The notes under the pieces were generated by a model. That model worked only from the letters and a program-made list of their open reading frames with translations. It ran no database searches and was not told the DNA's origin. From Prolixibacteraceae bacterium (GTDB taxonomy: Bacteria; Bacteroidota; Bacteroidia; Bacteroidales; Prolixibacteraceae), in assembly GCA_019459525.1 (NCBI GenBank), contig JAIBEY010000038.1, positions 1 through 64,000 on the forward strand: DNA of 64,000 bases. Direction: 5' to 3'. The first letter of the stretch is position 1, and the number at the start of each line of letters is the position of its first letter. Position numbers and translations under genes: made by a program. This document shows, one piece after another, positions 45,108 through 53,320 of the stretch.

Positions 45108-46889
45108 TTAGTTTCTTCTGCGTCTTGGGCGATCGCCGCGGTCGTTAAATCCGCCTTCACGACGTCCTTCGCGGTTTCCGCCACCTCTGTAGCCACCGCC
45201 ACCACTGCGACCTTCACTCCGGAACGATCCGCCACCTTCATTGCTGGCTTCCTGTCCTGCGGTCGATTCAACGCGGCCAATGTTAATCACATGGCCTTCA
45301 ATCACCACATTATTCAGCGCTTTAATCAAATCGCGCTCGAAGTTGCTGTCGATCTCAAAAAACGAGAATTTACGTTGAATGTCGATCTTGCCAATTTCGA
45401 TGTTGCGACGGCCCGAATATTCGTTAATCATACCAATCAGGCCTGAAGCATTCAGGTTCTGTTTTTTCCCGGCGTTGAGAAACAGCTTGGTGAATTTTAA
45501 ACGGTCGCCTCCACGATCACCACCACGTTCGTTGCGTGACGCAAACTGATCGCGCGGAAGTTCGGCTTTAATATTCAGGTCACGTGCATTTTTATAGTAG
45601 TCGAGCAACTGGTTGAATTCGAGCGAAACGAAATGTTTTACAATGTCGCTTTTCGACATGTCTTCGAATTTTTCCAAAATCTGAGGAAGGTAATTCCCAA
45701 TCTGCGCTTCGTTGATTTCCACATTTTGAACGCGCTCGATCAGATGGAACAACTGCTTTTCACAGATTTCGGTACCACCCGGAACCATTTTGCGTTCAAA
45801 TTTTTTGCGCGAAAGTTTTTCGATCTGTTTTAAGCGACCGGTTTCTTTCATATGTACAATCGTCACCGAGATTCCGCTTTTACCAGCTCTTCCGGTACGT
45901 CCGCTACGGTGAATATACACTTCAGGATCGTCAGGCATCGAATAATTGATCACGTGACTCAATTCGGTTACGTCCAGTCCGCGTGCAGCAACGTCAGTAG
46001 CAATCAGCATTTGCAGTTGTTTGCTGCGGAAGCGGGCCATTACCTGGTCGCGCTGAGCCTGCGAAAGGTCGCCATGCAACGCATCGGCATTGTATCCGTC
46101 GGCCATAAATTGTTCGGCCACCTCACGGGTTTCCATACGGGTTCGGCAAAACACAATGGCATAACAGTCTGGGTAATTGTCGGCAATACGTTTTAGTGTT
46201 GCATATTTATCTTTGGCGTGAACCACATAATAATGGTGTTCTACGTTTTCGGCACCGGCATTTCGTTTTCCAACAGAAAGCTCCAGCGCATTATTCAGGT
46301 ATTTCGATTTAATTTCAGCAATACCCAAAGGCATTGTTGCTGAAAAAAGTAACGTTTGTTTTTCGGCAGGAGTAGTCGATAAAATAGCGTCCAGCTCTTC
46401 TTTAAAGCCCATGGTCAGCATTTCGTCGGCTTCGTCTAAAATCAGCCAGCGAATGGCCGAGATGTTGAGGATTTTACGGCGAATTAAGTCATGAACTCGT
46501 CCGGGAGTACCCACAACGATTTGTCCGCCAGCTTTTAATTCCCTGATTTGTTTGGTAATATCGGCACCACCGTAAACCGAGATGGTCTTAAATCCAGGAA
46601 TAAACTTGGAAAAGTTGTCGAGGTCGCGGGTAATTTGCAGACACAACTCGCGGGTTGGGCAAAGAATTAACGACTGTACCTCTTTGGTTTGCATCGAGAT
46701 GTTGTTAATCACGGGCAGCCCGAATGCTGCAGTTTTACCTGTGCCGGTCTGAGCTAATGCTACTAAATCCTGGGTTGATGTAATCAGGTGTGAAATGGTT
46801 ACTTCCTGAATAGGCGTTGGGTTAACAAACCCCATTTCTGCGATCGCCTTTAAGATTTCCGGCTTCAGGCCGGTTTCTTCAAATGTCAT
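45108..46889 (-). CDS. deaD: DEAD-box RNA helicase (DeaD/CsdA type)
   Basis: 593 residues. The helicase core contains the Q motif (FEETGLKPEILKAIAEMGF, then PTPIQ), ALAQTGTGKTAAFGLP (Walker A), PTRELCLQ, LILDEADEMLTMGF (DEAD), LLFSATMP, TDVAARGLDV and HRSGRTGRAGKSG. A DbpA/CsdA-like RNA-binding domain follows (FLNAGKKQNLNASGLIGMINEYSG), and then an RGG-rich tail. It unwinds RNA during ribosome assembly or cold adaptation. The start at 46889 gives the canonical Q-motif N-terminus; the frame open to 47015 adds 42 unlikely residues and begins just 2 nt after the -7 element at 47013-47020. Confidence 0.93.
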   Translation of the reverse strand: MTFEETGLKPEILKAIAEMGFVNPTPIQEVTISHLITSTQDLVALAQTGTGKTAAFGLPVINNISMQTKEVQSLILCPTRELCLQITRDLDNFSKFIPGFKTISVYGGADITKQIRELKAGGQIVVGTPGRVHDLIRRKILNISAIRWLILDEADEMLTMGFKEELDAILSTTPAEKQTLLFSATMPLGIAEIKSKYLNNALELSVGKRNAGAENVEHHYYVVHAKDKYATLKRIADNYPDCYAIVFCRTRMETREVAEQFMADGYNADALHGDLSQAQRDQVMARFRSKQLQMLIATDVAARGLDVTELSHVINYSMPDDPEVYIHRSGRTGRAGKSGISVTIVHMKETGRLKQIEKLSRKKFERKMVPGGTEICEKQLFHLIERVQNVEINEAQIGNYLPQILEKFEDMSKSDIVKHFVSLEFNQLLDYYKNARDLNIKAELPRDQFASRNERGGDRGGDRLKFTKLFLNAGKKQNLNASGLIGMINEYSGRRNIEIGKIDIQRKFSFFEIDSNFERDLIKALNNVVIEGHVINIGRVESTAGQEASNEGGGSFRSEGRSGGGGYRGGGNREGRREGGFNDRGDRPRRRRN

Positions 46890-47012
46890 AAATGTCCTTT
46901 TAAAATTACGGTTCAGCAAAACACTGAATCGGGTAAATGGAAGGAGATTGGGTAGATGCTCCTGTCCTAAACCAGACAAAAAGGAAATTATCCGACCCCC
47001 TAAAATCTGGCG

Positions 47013-47020
47013 CAAAGGTA
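47013..47020 (-). promoter_or_regulatory. -7 element of deaD
   Basis: TACCTTTG on the minus strand, giving a leader of about 118 nt. No -33 TTG was found at standard spacing. Confidence 0.4.
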
Positions 47021-47178
47021 ATTTAAATTTCTTACTGAAAACTATCGGTCTGTTTTTGCATCGAAAAGTCCATCGGTCTTAACACAAAGAAAATATTGAA
47101 TCGACAGGAAATGAGCGTATTCTCTATGTTTATGTCGATTGACCTAAAATTTAAACTCCGGTTTATCTGTTTTACGGT

Positions 47179-47186
47179 TATCTTTG
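47179..47186 (+). promoter_or_regulatory. -7 element of the 47213 lipoprotein gene
   Basis: TATCTTTG 26 nt before the ATG. A purine-rich AAAGGAGAAA stretch between them is an unusually good ribosome-binding site for this genome. Confidence 0.45.
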
Positions 47187-47212
47187 AACCCCAATTGGAA
47201 AGGAGAAATAAC

Positions 47213-49099
47213 ATGAAACGAATTGGAATTCATTTGTTGCAAAAGGCGTTTTTTATCGCTGCTGTTTTTTTAGGAGTATCCTCCTGTGGGAATCCCTCTG
47301 CTGGTGATAAAAGCAAATCTGTTGCTGATTCTACTGTTGTAGCCATCGCGGAACCGGATGATGCCAGTGATATCCAGTTGATAAACGCAGTAATGATTTC
47401 TCCTGAAAATCCGCAGCCTGGTCAGGTATTTCGTGTAATGGTGGCAGGTGACAAAAATGCCAGGAAAGCAAAAATTGTTGTTAGCAGCCCTTCCGGAGAA
47501 ACCGAAGCCTTGAAAAGCCGGACCGGTGATGGATTGCCTTTCTGGCGGATTGATGAATTTACAGCCGGCCCGGAAGGTAAATACCACCTTGCTTTAACTA
47601 CGAAAACCACCTCTGAAAGCATTGATTTTAACGTAAGCGAAAAACCTGCGCAGTCATCATCCAATTCGGTTTGGAATACACGGCGGGGATGGGATAGCAA
47701 AACGGAAACACTCTACTCTGCATGGGTAAATGCGTTGTTTCAGGATGCTGACGAACGCTCTTCGTGGGGTGCCTTGCACGAAATTACCCAAAATCAGGAT
47801 CGAAATTTTCTGTTTAATCATCTGTCGTTGGGTGAAGATAATGCAGAAGGTAAAATCAAAGTGCTGATGGAGCCCGATTGCGCCGATAATCCGTATTTTC
47901 TTCGGGCTTACTTTGCCTGGAAACTTGGACTACCGTTTGGCTACCACGAGGCTGATCGCGGGGGAGTGGGGCGTGCTCCGCATACCGGACGCTGGATTAC
48001 CAATGAAGTTGTTTTATCGAAATCGCACCCGACACAAAAATTCAATACGTTTATGCGGATGGTGATGAATGGCGTGCATTCTGGAACAGCACGCGCATCG
48101 CTGAGTAACGAAAATACCGATTATTATCCTGTTTCACTTAATCGAGAGGCCATTCGTCCTGGTATCGTATTTGCCGATCCTTACGGGCACACGCTCATTC
48201 TAATTGGTCAGGTTGCGCAGACTGACGACAATCCGGGCGTGCTTCTTTCTGTTGATGCCCAACCCGATGGAACTGTTGGGATTAAACGCTTTTGGAAAGG
48301 GAATTTCTTGTTCAATACCAATGAAACTGAAGTGATAGGAGAGCCCGGGTTTAAAGCTTTTCGTCCGATTGTGTTAACCGGTGGTAAAATCCGTTTGTTA
48401 AAAACCGAGGAGTTAACCGCCGGATCGGGCTTACTCCCATTTTCGCTTCAGCAAAAGGGAATGGCAAGCAATGAATTTTACCACACCATGGAACGGATTA
48501 TTAATCCGGAACCACTCGACCCTGAAATGGCTATGCTGGATTTAATCAAAGCGCTCCATGAGCAACTGGTTGTAAGGGTTACATCGGTTAATAATGGCGA
48601 AAAATATATGAAATCGCACCCCGGAACAGTTATTCCCATGCCCGGACGTGCTGCGGGAGTGTTTCAGACGGGTGGTATCTGGGAAGATTTCTCCACTCCC
48701 AATCGCGACCTGCGCCTGCTGATTGCCATGGATGCTGTAATTGATTTTCCGGATAAAGTGATGCGCTCGCCTGACGATTATAAAATACCCATGCTGCAAT
48801 CTCCTGAAAAGGTCAAAGAAAATCTGCAAAATCTCCTGCAGAAAAAATTGTCGGAGCTTTCAATCACCTATATCCGGTCGAATGGTACCGAACAAACACT
48901 TACAATTGCCGAAATCCTGAAACGGCGTGATGCATTTGAAATGGCTTACAATCCGAATGATGGTGCCGAAATTCGTTGGGGAGCCCCTGAAAATAGTGAA
49001 GAAAGATCTACTTGCCGACGTAAAGTGCCAGCCGGGCAACTGAAAACGATGAATGACGTTCGGGTTTGGTTTCAGAAGAGGTTACATCCGCCAACATAG
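47213..49099 (+). CDS. Large lipoprotein with possible papain-like Cys-His-Asp centre
   Basis: 628 residues. The lipoprotein signal ends in VSSC (Cys25), which fixes the start at 47213, also supported by a purine-rich ribosome-binding site. Residues about 55-145 look like a beta-sandwich (VMISPENPQPGQVFRVMVAG). The middle part has EPDCADNPYFLRAYFAWKL with Cys223, PYGHTLILIGQV with His326, and SVDAQPD with Asp348. Order and spacing resemble a transglutaminase/NlpC-type papain fold, in which a Cys begins a helix and the His lies on a strand. I do not recognise a named family. The C-terminal third is mostly helical. It is a single gene, probably outer-membrane anchored. Confidence 0.65.
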   Translation: MKRIGIHLLQKAFFIAAVFLGVSSCGNPSAGDKSKSVADSTVVAIAEPDDASDIQLINAVMISPENPQPGQVFRVMVAGDKNARKAKIVVSSPSGETEALKSRTGDGLPFWRIDEFTAGPEGKYHLALTTKTTSESIDFNVSEKPAQSSSNSVWNTRRGWDSKTETLYSAWVNALFQDADERSSWGALHEITQNQDRNFLFNHLSLGEDNAEGKIKVLMEPDCADNPYFLRAYFAWKLGLPFGYHEADRGGVGRAPHTGRWITNEVVLSKSHPTQKFNTFMRMVMNGVHSGTARASLSNENTDYYPVSLNREAIRPGIVFADPYGHTLILIGQVAQTDDNPGVLLSVDAQPDGTVGIKRFWKGNFLFNTNETEVIGEPGFKAFRPIVLTGGKIRLLKTEELTAGSGLLPFSLQQKGMASNEFYHTMERIINPEPLDPEMAMLDLIKALHEQLVVRVTSVNNGEKYMKSHPGTVIPMPGRAAGVFQTGGIWEDFSTPNRDLRLLIAMDAVIDFPDKVMRSPDDYKIPMLQSPEKVKENLQNLLQKKLSELSITYIRSNGTEQTLTIAEILKRRDAFEMAYNPNDGAEIRWGAPENSEERSTCRRKVPAGQLKTMNDVRVWFQKRLHPPT

Positions 49100-49115
49100 A
49101 AAAGTATGCAGTTTA

Positions 49116-49170
49116 CAGTCTCAGTGTTCAGTAAGGCAAGCCCTGAGACTGGAACCTGCGACTGAACACT
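49116..49170. repeat. Interleaved inverted repeats between convergent genes
   Basis: CAGTCTCAG (49116-49124) pairs with CTGAGACTG (49143-49151), and AGTGTTCAGT (49123-49132) pairs with ACTGAACACT (49161-49170). The order is A-B-A'-B', a pseudoknot-type layout. Related words occur at 27231-27246. Confidence 0.6.
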
Positions 49171-49172
49171 AT

Positions 49173-49439
49173 TCACATTCTCTTCATGTGAAAAAACTGT
49201 TTCAATTCTTCTTTACGTTCTTTCGGCAGATTGTGCCACCGAATTCCCTGCACAGCTCCTTCCAGTCCCTGCAACATGCAAAAACAAACGGTTTCATCAA
49301 TGGTTTGAAGACGGATAAATGCTTGCTCGCTGCCAATAGCTTTTAATTCGTCGGGAGTGGTAATTCCTACCTGAATGAGTTTTTCTGCAACCACTTTACC
49401 AATGTTTGGCAGTTGGGTTAAGTCGCTTTTTTGTTCCAT
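49173..49439 (-). CDS. TfoX C-terminal-domain protein (helix-hairpin-helix)
   Basis: 88 residues matching the stand-alone TfoX C-terminal domain: LTQLPNIGKVVAEKLIQVGI (helix-hairpin-helix), TPDELKAIGSEQAFIRLQ, GLEGAVQGIRWHNLPKERKEELKQF. In Haemophilus the full TfoX regulates competence. The isolated domain is common in other bacteria with unknown function and may bind DNA or partner proteins. It lacks the N-terminal TfoX domain, so it should not be called a competence regulator. It is convergent with the lipoprotein gene. Confidence 0.87.
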   Translation of the reverse strand: MEQKSDLTQLPNIGKVVAEKLIQVGITTPDELKAIGSEQAFIRLQTIDETVCFCMLQGLEGAVQGIRWHNLPKERKEELKQFFHMKRM

Positions 49440-49643
49440 TAATTCCGAAGTGGTTTAATCGGATTGGTTTTGCTTGCGAAGATAAATAATTCGCCAGAAA
49501 CCCCCGAATAATTTACTTCAGGAATAAATTGGAACCTGAAATTCTAATGTTTGTTAACGAACTTAAAATTCAGTGGATTCTGCTTTTCATTCGGAACTAT
49601 TTTTGGTTTATTTAAACTGGATTCCAAAATCGGCTTAATTTCT

Positions 49644-50417
49644 ATGAGTAAATCGTGTATTCTATTCTGCAATTGTGGGGCTGGTGTAATTACATCAGAT
49701 AAATCGGAACAAATCAAATCGACCTTGAAAAATCTGGATGCAGACGTTTATCAGTTGGATGATTTCTGCGGAATTGTGCTGAACCGGAAAGATTTTATCC
49801 GGGCAATCGATCAGAAATACGATCAGAAGATAATGGTTGCCTGTTATCCTCGGGCAATTAAAAATTTACTGGCGCAGAACGATCTGGAACTTTCAGGTTT
49901 GGAGGTTTTGAATTTCAGGGAACTGTCGGTTGCTGATATCGAATCGAAATTGCTGAATGATTTCTCGTTTGCTGAAGGAAAAGCTTCCGAAACTCGTATG
50001 GAGAGTGGACTTGATGTTCCGGCCTGGTATCCGGTAATCGACCAGCCGTTGTGCATCGATTGCGGAAAATGCTTCAAATTTTGCTTGTTCGGCGTTTATA
50101 CGTTTGGTGGCAAACAGTTAAAAGTGGTGAATCCGCTGGCTTGTAAAAACAATTGCCCGGCTTGCGGGCGAAATTGTCCGACTTCGGCTATTATTTTTCC
50201 ACGACTGAAAGAGAACAGCGTATTGGCAGGTGCTGAGCCAGGGACAGCATCCCAATATAAAGGAATGGCAAATAATCCGGATATGATTTCAACGCTCAAT
50301 CAGCGCTCGGCGTTGCGAAGGAATATTTTCAGAACCGGATTGATAGAACAGGCTGAAGCTGAACGACAGAGAGCATTAGACGAATTGAAGAATACGTCCA
50401 AAGGATTGAAGGAGTAA
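49644..50417 (+). CDS. Two-cluster 4Fe-4S ferredoxin-like protein with cysteine-rich N-terminal domain
   Basis: 257 residues. The N-terminal part (SKSCILFCNCGAGVITSD, then MVACYPRAI) resembles the opening of heterodisulfide-reductase HdrA-like proteins, with Cys9, Cys11 and Cys67. The C-terminal ferredoxin domain has CIDCGKCFKFC (Cys137, 140, 143, 147) and CKNNCPACGRNCP (Cys167, 171, 174, 178), enough for two [4Fe-4S] clusters. It is cytosolic, and electron transfer is the likely role. The start at 49644 (MSKSCILF) is chosen over an upstream codon at 49551 because conserved sequence begins there. A radical SAM gene follows after 45 bp, so this could be its electron donor (inference). Confidence 0.78.
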   Translation: MSKSCILFCNCGAGVITSDKSEQIKSTLKNLDADVYQLDDFCGIVLNRKDFIRAIDQKYDQKIMVACYPRAIKNLLAQNDLELSGLEVLNFRELSVADIESKLLNDFSFAEGKASETRMESGLDVPAWYPVIDQPLCIDCGKCFKFCLFGVYTFGGKQLKVVNPLACKNNCPACGRNCPTSAIIFPRLKENSVLAGAEPGTASQYKGMANNPDMISTLNQRSALRRNIFRTGLIEQAEAERQRALDELKNTSKGLKE

Positions 50418-50438
50418 GGTCAGGACATGTCCTGACCT
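50417..50438. promoter_or_regulatory. 22-bp perfect palindrome
   Basis: Half-site AGGTCAGGACA is followed directly by its reverse complement. It begins on the last base of the ferredoxin-like gene's stop codon and ends 24 nt before the radical SAM start. It could be a protein-binding operator, a short cruciform or a member of a dispersed palindrome family. No T-tract follows, so termination is unlikely. Confidence 0.6.
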
Positions 50439-50462
50439 ACCAAATAACACACACAATTGCAA

Positions 50463-51644
50463 ATGGGATTACTAAAAAATATACTGATCCGTACCGACAA
50501 ACGATGTTTGTACAAATTTGTGGTGAACATGGGCATTAAAGGCTCCATGTCGTTTGCCCGGTTTCAGAAACGGCAGAAGAACGGCGAATTTTTTCCGGCC
50601 TTTAATTTTATTTCAGTTACCGACGACTGTAACCTGAATTGCCAGGGTTGCTGGGTAATGGGAAAGGAAAAAAACAGCCGTTTAAAACCGGAACAGCTCA
50701 ACCGGATCATTGACGAAACCAAAAAAGCCGGTTCCTATTTCTTCGGAATTTTGGGTGGCGAACCGCTGTTGTACAAACCGCTTCCGGAGATATTCAGAAA
50801 ACATTCCGACTGCTATTTTCAGTTGTTTACCAACGGAACGCTCCTTACTCCTGAAGTGGCCGAAACGTTGCGGCAGTGTGCCAATGTAACTCCGTTGATT
50901 AGTTTTGAAGGCGATGAAGATGTGGCCGATGTGCGCCGTGGAGGAAAGAATGTGTTCCAATCGGCCAATCAGGGAATCGACAACTGCATTAAAGCCGGAC
51001 TGGTAACAGGTGTGGCCATCAGTGTTTGCAAATCGAACCTCGAAATGGCTATGTCGCCCGAATTTATTAATTCACTGATCGACAAAGGAGTTGCCTATTT
51101 GTGGTACTACATTTATCGTCCAGTTGGTCATCAGCCGAATTTCCAATTGGCTTTAAGCCCGGATGAAATTCGTCAGCTTCGTCAGCACATGGTTGATGCC
51201 CGAATGAAGTACAGCATTGCCATTATCGACACGTATTGGGATGTGGATGGAATTGCCATGTGCCCGGCTGCTGAAGGCCTGAGTCATCACATCAATGCTT
51301 CAGGATATGTTGAACCATGCCCGATCATTCAGTTTGCTGCCGATCATGTGGATGAAAAACCGCTGGATCGTTTGTATGCCGAATCGACTTTTTTAAGTGA
51401 TTTCAGAAGCAGTATTCAACAAAAAACCAAGGGTTGTGTTGTGATGGAAGATCCGCAATGGCTGGCTGAATTCGTAAAAAAACACGATGCGCAAAATACT
51501 TCAGGAAGAAAAAGCGAATTGGAACGTTTGCAAATGGCTCCCGAAACAGTTAGTCACGGTTCGTGTGAAGTGATTCCGGAAAAAAGCCGGATTTACCGTT
51601 TTGCCAAGAAACGTGCATTTTTCGGGCTTGGAGCCTATGGATAA
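50463..51644 (+). CDS. Radical SAM enzyme with cysteine-rich C-terminal region
   Basis: 393 residues. The radical SAM cluster motif is VTDDCNLNCQGCWVMG (Cys56, Cys60, Cys63). GILGGEPLLYKPLPEIF gives the SAM-binding GGE motif, followed by LFTNGTLL. The C-terminal part has more cysteines (MCPAAEG, then EPCPIIQFA and KGCVVMED), like a SPASM/auxiliary-cluster region. The layout recalls radical SAM enzymes such as HpnH, which adds adenosine to hopanoids, but the sequence alone does not prove that reaction. Given the prenyl synthase and cyclase genes downstream, modification of a terpenoid is the best working hypothesis. ATG at 50463 is preferred to the TTG two codons upstream. Confidence 0.82.
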   Translation: MGLLKNILIRTDKRCLYKFVVNMGIKGSMSFARFQKRQKNGEFFPAFNFISVTDDCNLNCQGCWVMGKEKNSRLKPEQLNRIIDETKKAGSYFFGILGGEPLLYKPLPEIFRKHSDCYFQLFTNGTLLTPEVAETLRQCANVTPLISFEGDEDVADVRRGGKNVFQSANQGIDNCIKAGLVTGVAISVCKSNLEMAMSPEFINSLIDKGVAYLWYYIYRPVGHQPNFQLALSPDEIRQLRQHMVDARMKYSIAIIDTYWDVDGIAMCPAAEGLSHHINASGYVEPCPIIQFAADHVDEKPLDRLYAESTFLSDFRSSIQQKTKGCVVMEDPQWLAEFVKKHDAQNTSGRKSELERLQMAPETVSHGSCEVIPEKSRIYRFAKKRAFFGLGAYG

Positions 51645-51647
51645 AAA

Positions 51648-51729
51648 GTTCCGAGTGAACTAGAGTTCGGAGTGGCTAAAGTTGTCGCTGAAGTACTTTA
51701 GGCACTCCGAATTTTAAGCACTTCGAACT
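51648..51729. repeat. Long nested inverted repeat inside the putative operon
   Basis: An inner 16-bp arm (51666-51681) pairs with 51696-51711 with one mismatch. An outer arm GTTCCGAGTG (51648-51657) pairs imperfectly with CACTTCGAAC (51719-51728). It fills the 96-bp gap before the DUF116 fusion gene and could be a processing or attenuation site. Confidence 0.6.
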
Positions 51730-51740
51730 CAAAATTAGAA

Positions 51741-53312
51741 ATGAAGGTTAAAGAAAATATATTGGTTGTTCCGGAGAAGGCATTGACGCGAAACCGGTTG
51801 AGGAAAGCGGCCCGCGAGCTGGTTGCCGAGCGGGTAATTGTTCCGCCCGGGAACTTCGTGCTTATTCAGCAGATGGCCGATGAGGTAATCGCACAAACTG
51901 AAACTGACGAAAGTTTCCGCGAGTTTGCCATGGTGGTCTGCGGAAACGAAATCTGGCGATCGGTTGTAGCTGCGACTCCGTGCAATCGACGGCTCTTACT
52001 TTTACCGCAATGCCTGAAAAACAACAGTTCGTGTCATGCTGAAGTTGATGAATTGGGATTGATCTGTGCCGGATGCCAAAGTTGCCAGATTGATTCGATT
52101 TTGCAAAAAGCCGAAGGGCTAGGTTATGCCACGCTGGTGGCCGAAGGAACTACCGTTGCCATTAGTCTGGTTCAGGAAGGATCGGTTGATGCTGTGATTG
52201 GCGTGAGTTGTATGTCGGTACTTCAGAAATCGTTCGAACCGGTTTCGAGGGCGGCAGTGCCGGTAATTGGTATTCCGTTGCTGTTCGAAGGTTGTGCAGA
52301 AACCGATGTGGATAACCGCTGGCTCGACGATGAACTGACCAATTTTAAGGAAAATACAGATTTGAAGCCTTTGTCCGTTTCGGCACTGAAAGTAAAAGTG
52401 AACGGATTTTTCACCAAAGACCAGTTGGCTGCGATGATTGGGGCTGACCGAGACGAGACCACTCAACTGTCCATACAGTCGATGCTTACCGGAGGGCAAC
52501 GGATTCGCCCGTTGCTTACGGCTTTGGCTTATTCAGCCTATGCTCCGGAAGTTTCAGCAGATTTACTCGCAGCACTTTCTGTGGTGGTGGAATGCTTCCA
52601 CAAAGCATCGCTTATTCACGACGACATAGAAGATAACGACGATTTTCGCTACGATACCGAAACCATTCACAAACAAAATGGCATTCCGGTGGCCATCAAC
52701 ACCGGCGATTTTCTGCTCGGAAAAGGATACGAATTACTGGGTAAACTGCCACTCGATTCATCGGCAATGGCTGCCTGTTATCAATTGGTTGCGAATGGGC
52801 ACGTGGCTTTGTCGCTCGGTCAGGGTGCCGATTTGCTGGCCAGTGCGAACCATCGTATTCTTTCTCTCGATCAGCAGCTTGAAATTTTCGAACGCAAAAC
52901 CGGTTCAGCTATTCGGGTAGCATTGCTGCTTGGCGCGGTTGCTGCCAGTGCTTCGGAAAGCGATTTGGAAATACTCAAGACTTTTTCGGGTTACTTCGGA
53001 ATGGCTTACCAGATAAAAGACGATCTGGACGAATTCCGTGAATCGAATGAACATACCCAAGTGGCAGATTATCCGTTGATGCTTTCCCTGCTTGCTGAAA
53101 ATGCTCCTGAATTGTCAACTGAAGATATCCGGATTGCCTATGCCAAAAACGATAAGCAGCAAGTTTCGCAATGGATTGAATCGAACCAAATCGTCGGTAA
53201 AGCCGAAGAAATTCTTCAGGAATACACCTCGAAATCTTACCATGAACTCGATCAGTTGAGAAACCTGAAAATGAAATTGAGTTTATATACTGTGCTGGGT
53301 AAGATCTTCTGA
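51741..53312 (+). CDS. DUF116 domain fused to polyprenyl diphosphate synthase
   Basis: 523 residues. Residues about 5-200 match DUF116, with the cysteine set QCLKNNSSCH (Cys91, 98) and CAGCQSC (Cys109, 112, 115), plausible for metal binding. From about 215 an isoprenyl diphosphate synthase follows. GGQRIRP (251-257) binds diphosphate, the first aspartate-rich motif is LIHDDIEDND (294-298), ERKTGS is at 384-389, and the second motif is QIKDDLDE (427-431) with Glu replacing the last Asp. Small residues Ala289 and Ser290 before the first motif suggest a product of C20 or longer. It would make a linear allylic diphosphate. This domain combination is unusual. The next gene begins 8 bp downstream. 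Confidence 0.85.
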   Translation: MKVKENILVVPEKALTRNRLRKAARELVAERVIVPPGNFVLIQQMADEVIAQTETDESFREFAMVVCGNEIWRSVVAATPCNRRLLLLPQCLKNNSSCHAEVDELGLICAGCQSCQIDSILQKAEGLGYATLVAEGTTVAISLVQEGSVDAVIGVSCMSVLQKSFEPVSRAAVPVIGIPLLFEGCAETDVDNRWLDDELTNFKENTDLKPLSVSALKVKVNGFFTKDQLAAMIGADRDETTQLSIQSMLTGGQRIRPLLTALAYSAYAPEVSADLLAALSVVVECFHKASLIHDDIEDNDDFRYDTETIHKQNGIPVAINTGDFLLGKGYELLGKLPLDSSAMAACYQLVANGHVALSLGQGADLLASANHRILSLDQQLEIFERKTGSAIRVALLLGAVAASASESDLEILKTFSGYFGMAYQIKDDLDEFRESNEHTQVADYPLMLSLLAENAPELSTEDIRIAYAKNDKQQVSQWIESNQIVGKAEEILQEYTSKSYHELDQLRNLKMKLSLYTVLGKIF

Positions 53313-53320
53313 TTAAAAAC

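Larger units (their letters stand above)
46890..47212. other. Divergent intergenic region
   Basis: 323 bp between deaD and the lipoprotein gene. It contains a minus -7 element (47013-47020) and a plus -7 element (47179-47186). The roughly 120-nt deaD leader has a weak CCAGA/TCTGG pairing. I see no further gene. Confidence 0.5.

Noticed and set aside
49173-49439. Calling the TfoX-domain gene a competence regulator
   Set aside because: It holds only the C-terminal domain, and stand-alone copies have no shown link to competence.
50463-51644. Naming the radical SAM enzyme hpnH
   Set aside because: Only the cluster motif and general layout resemble HpnH; the C-terminal cysteines differ and no hopanoid genes other than the cyclase homologue are present.
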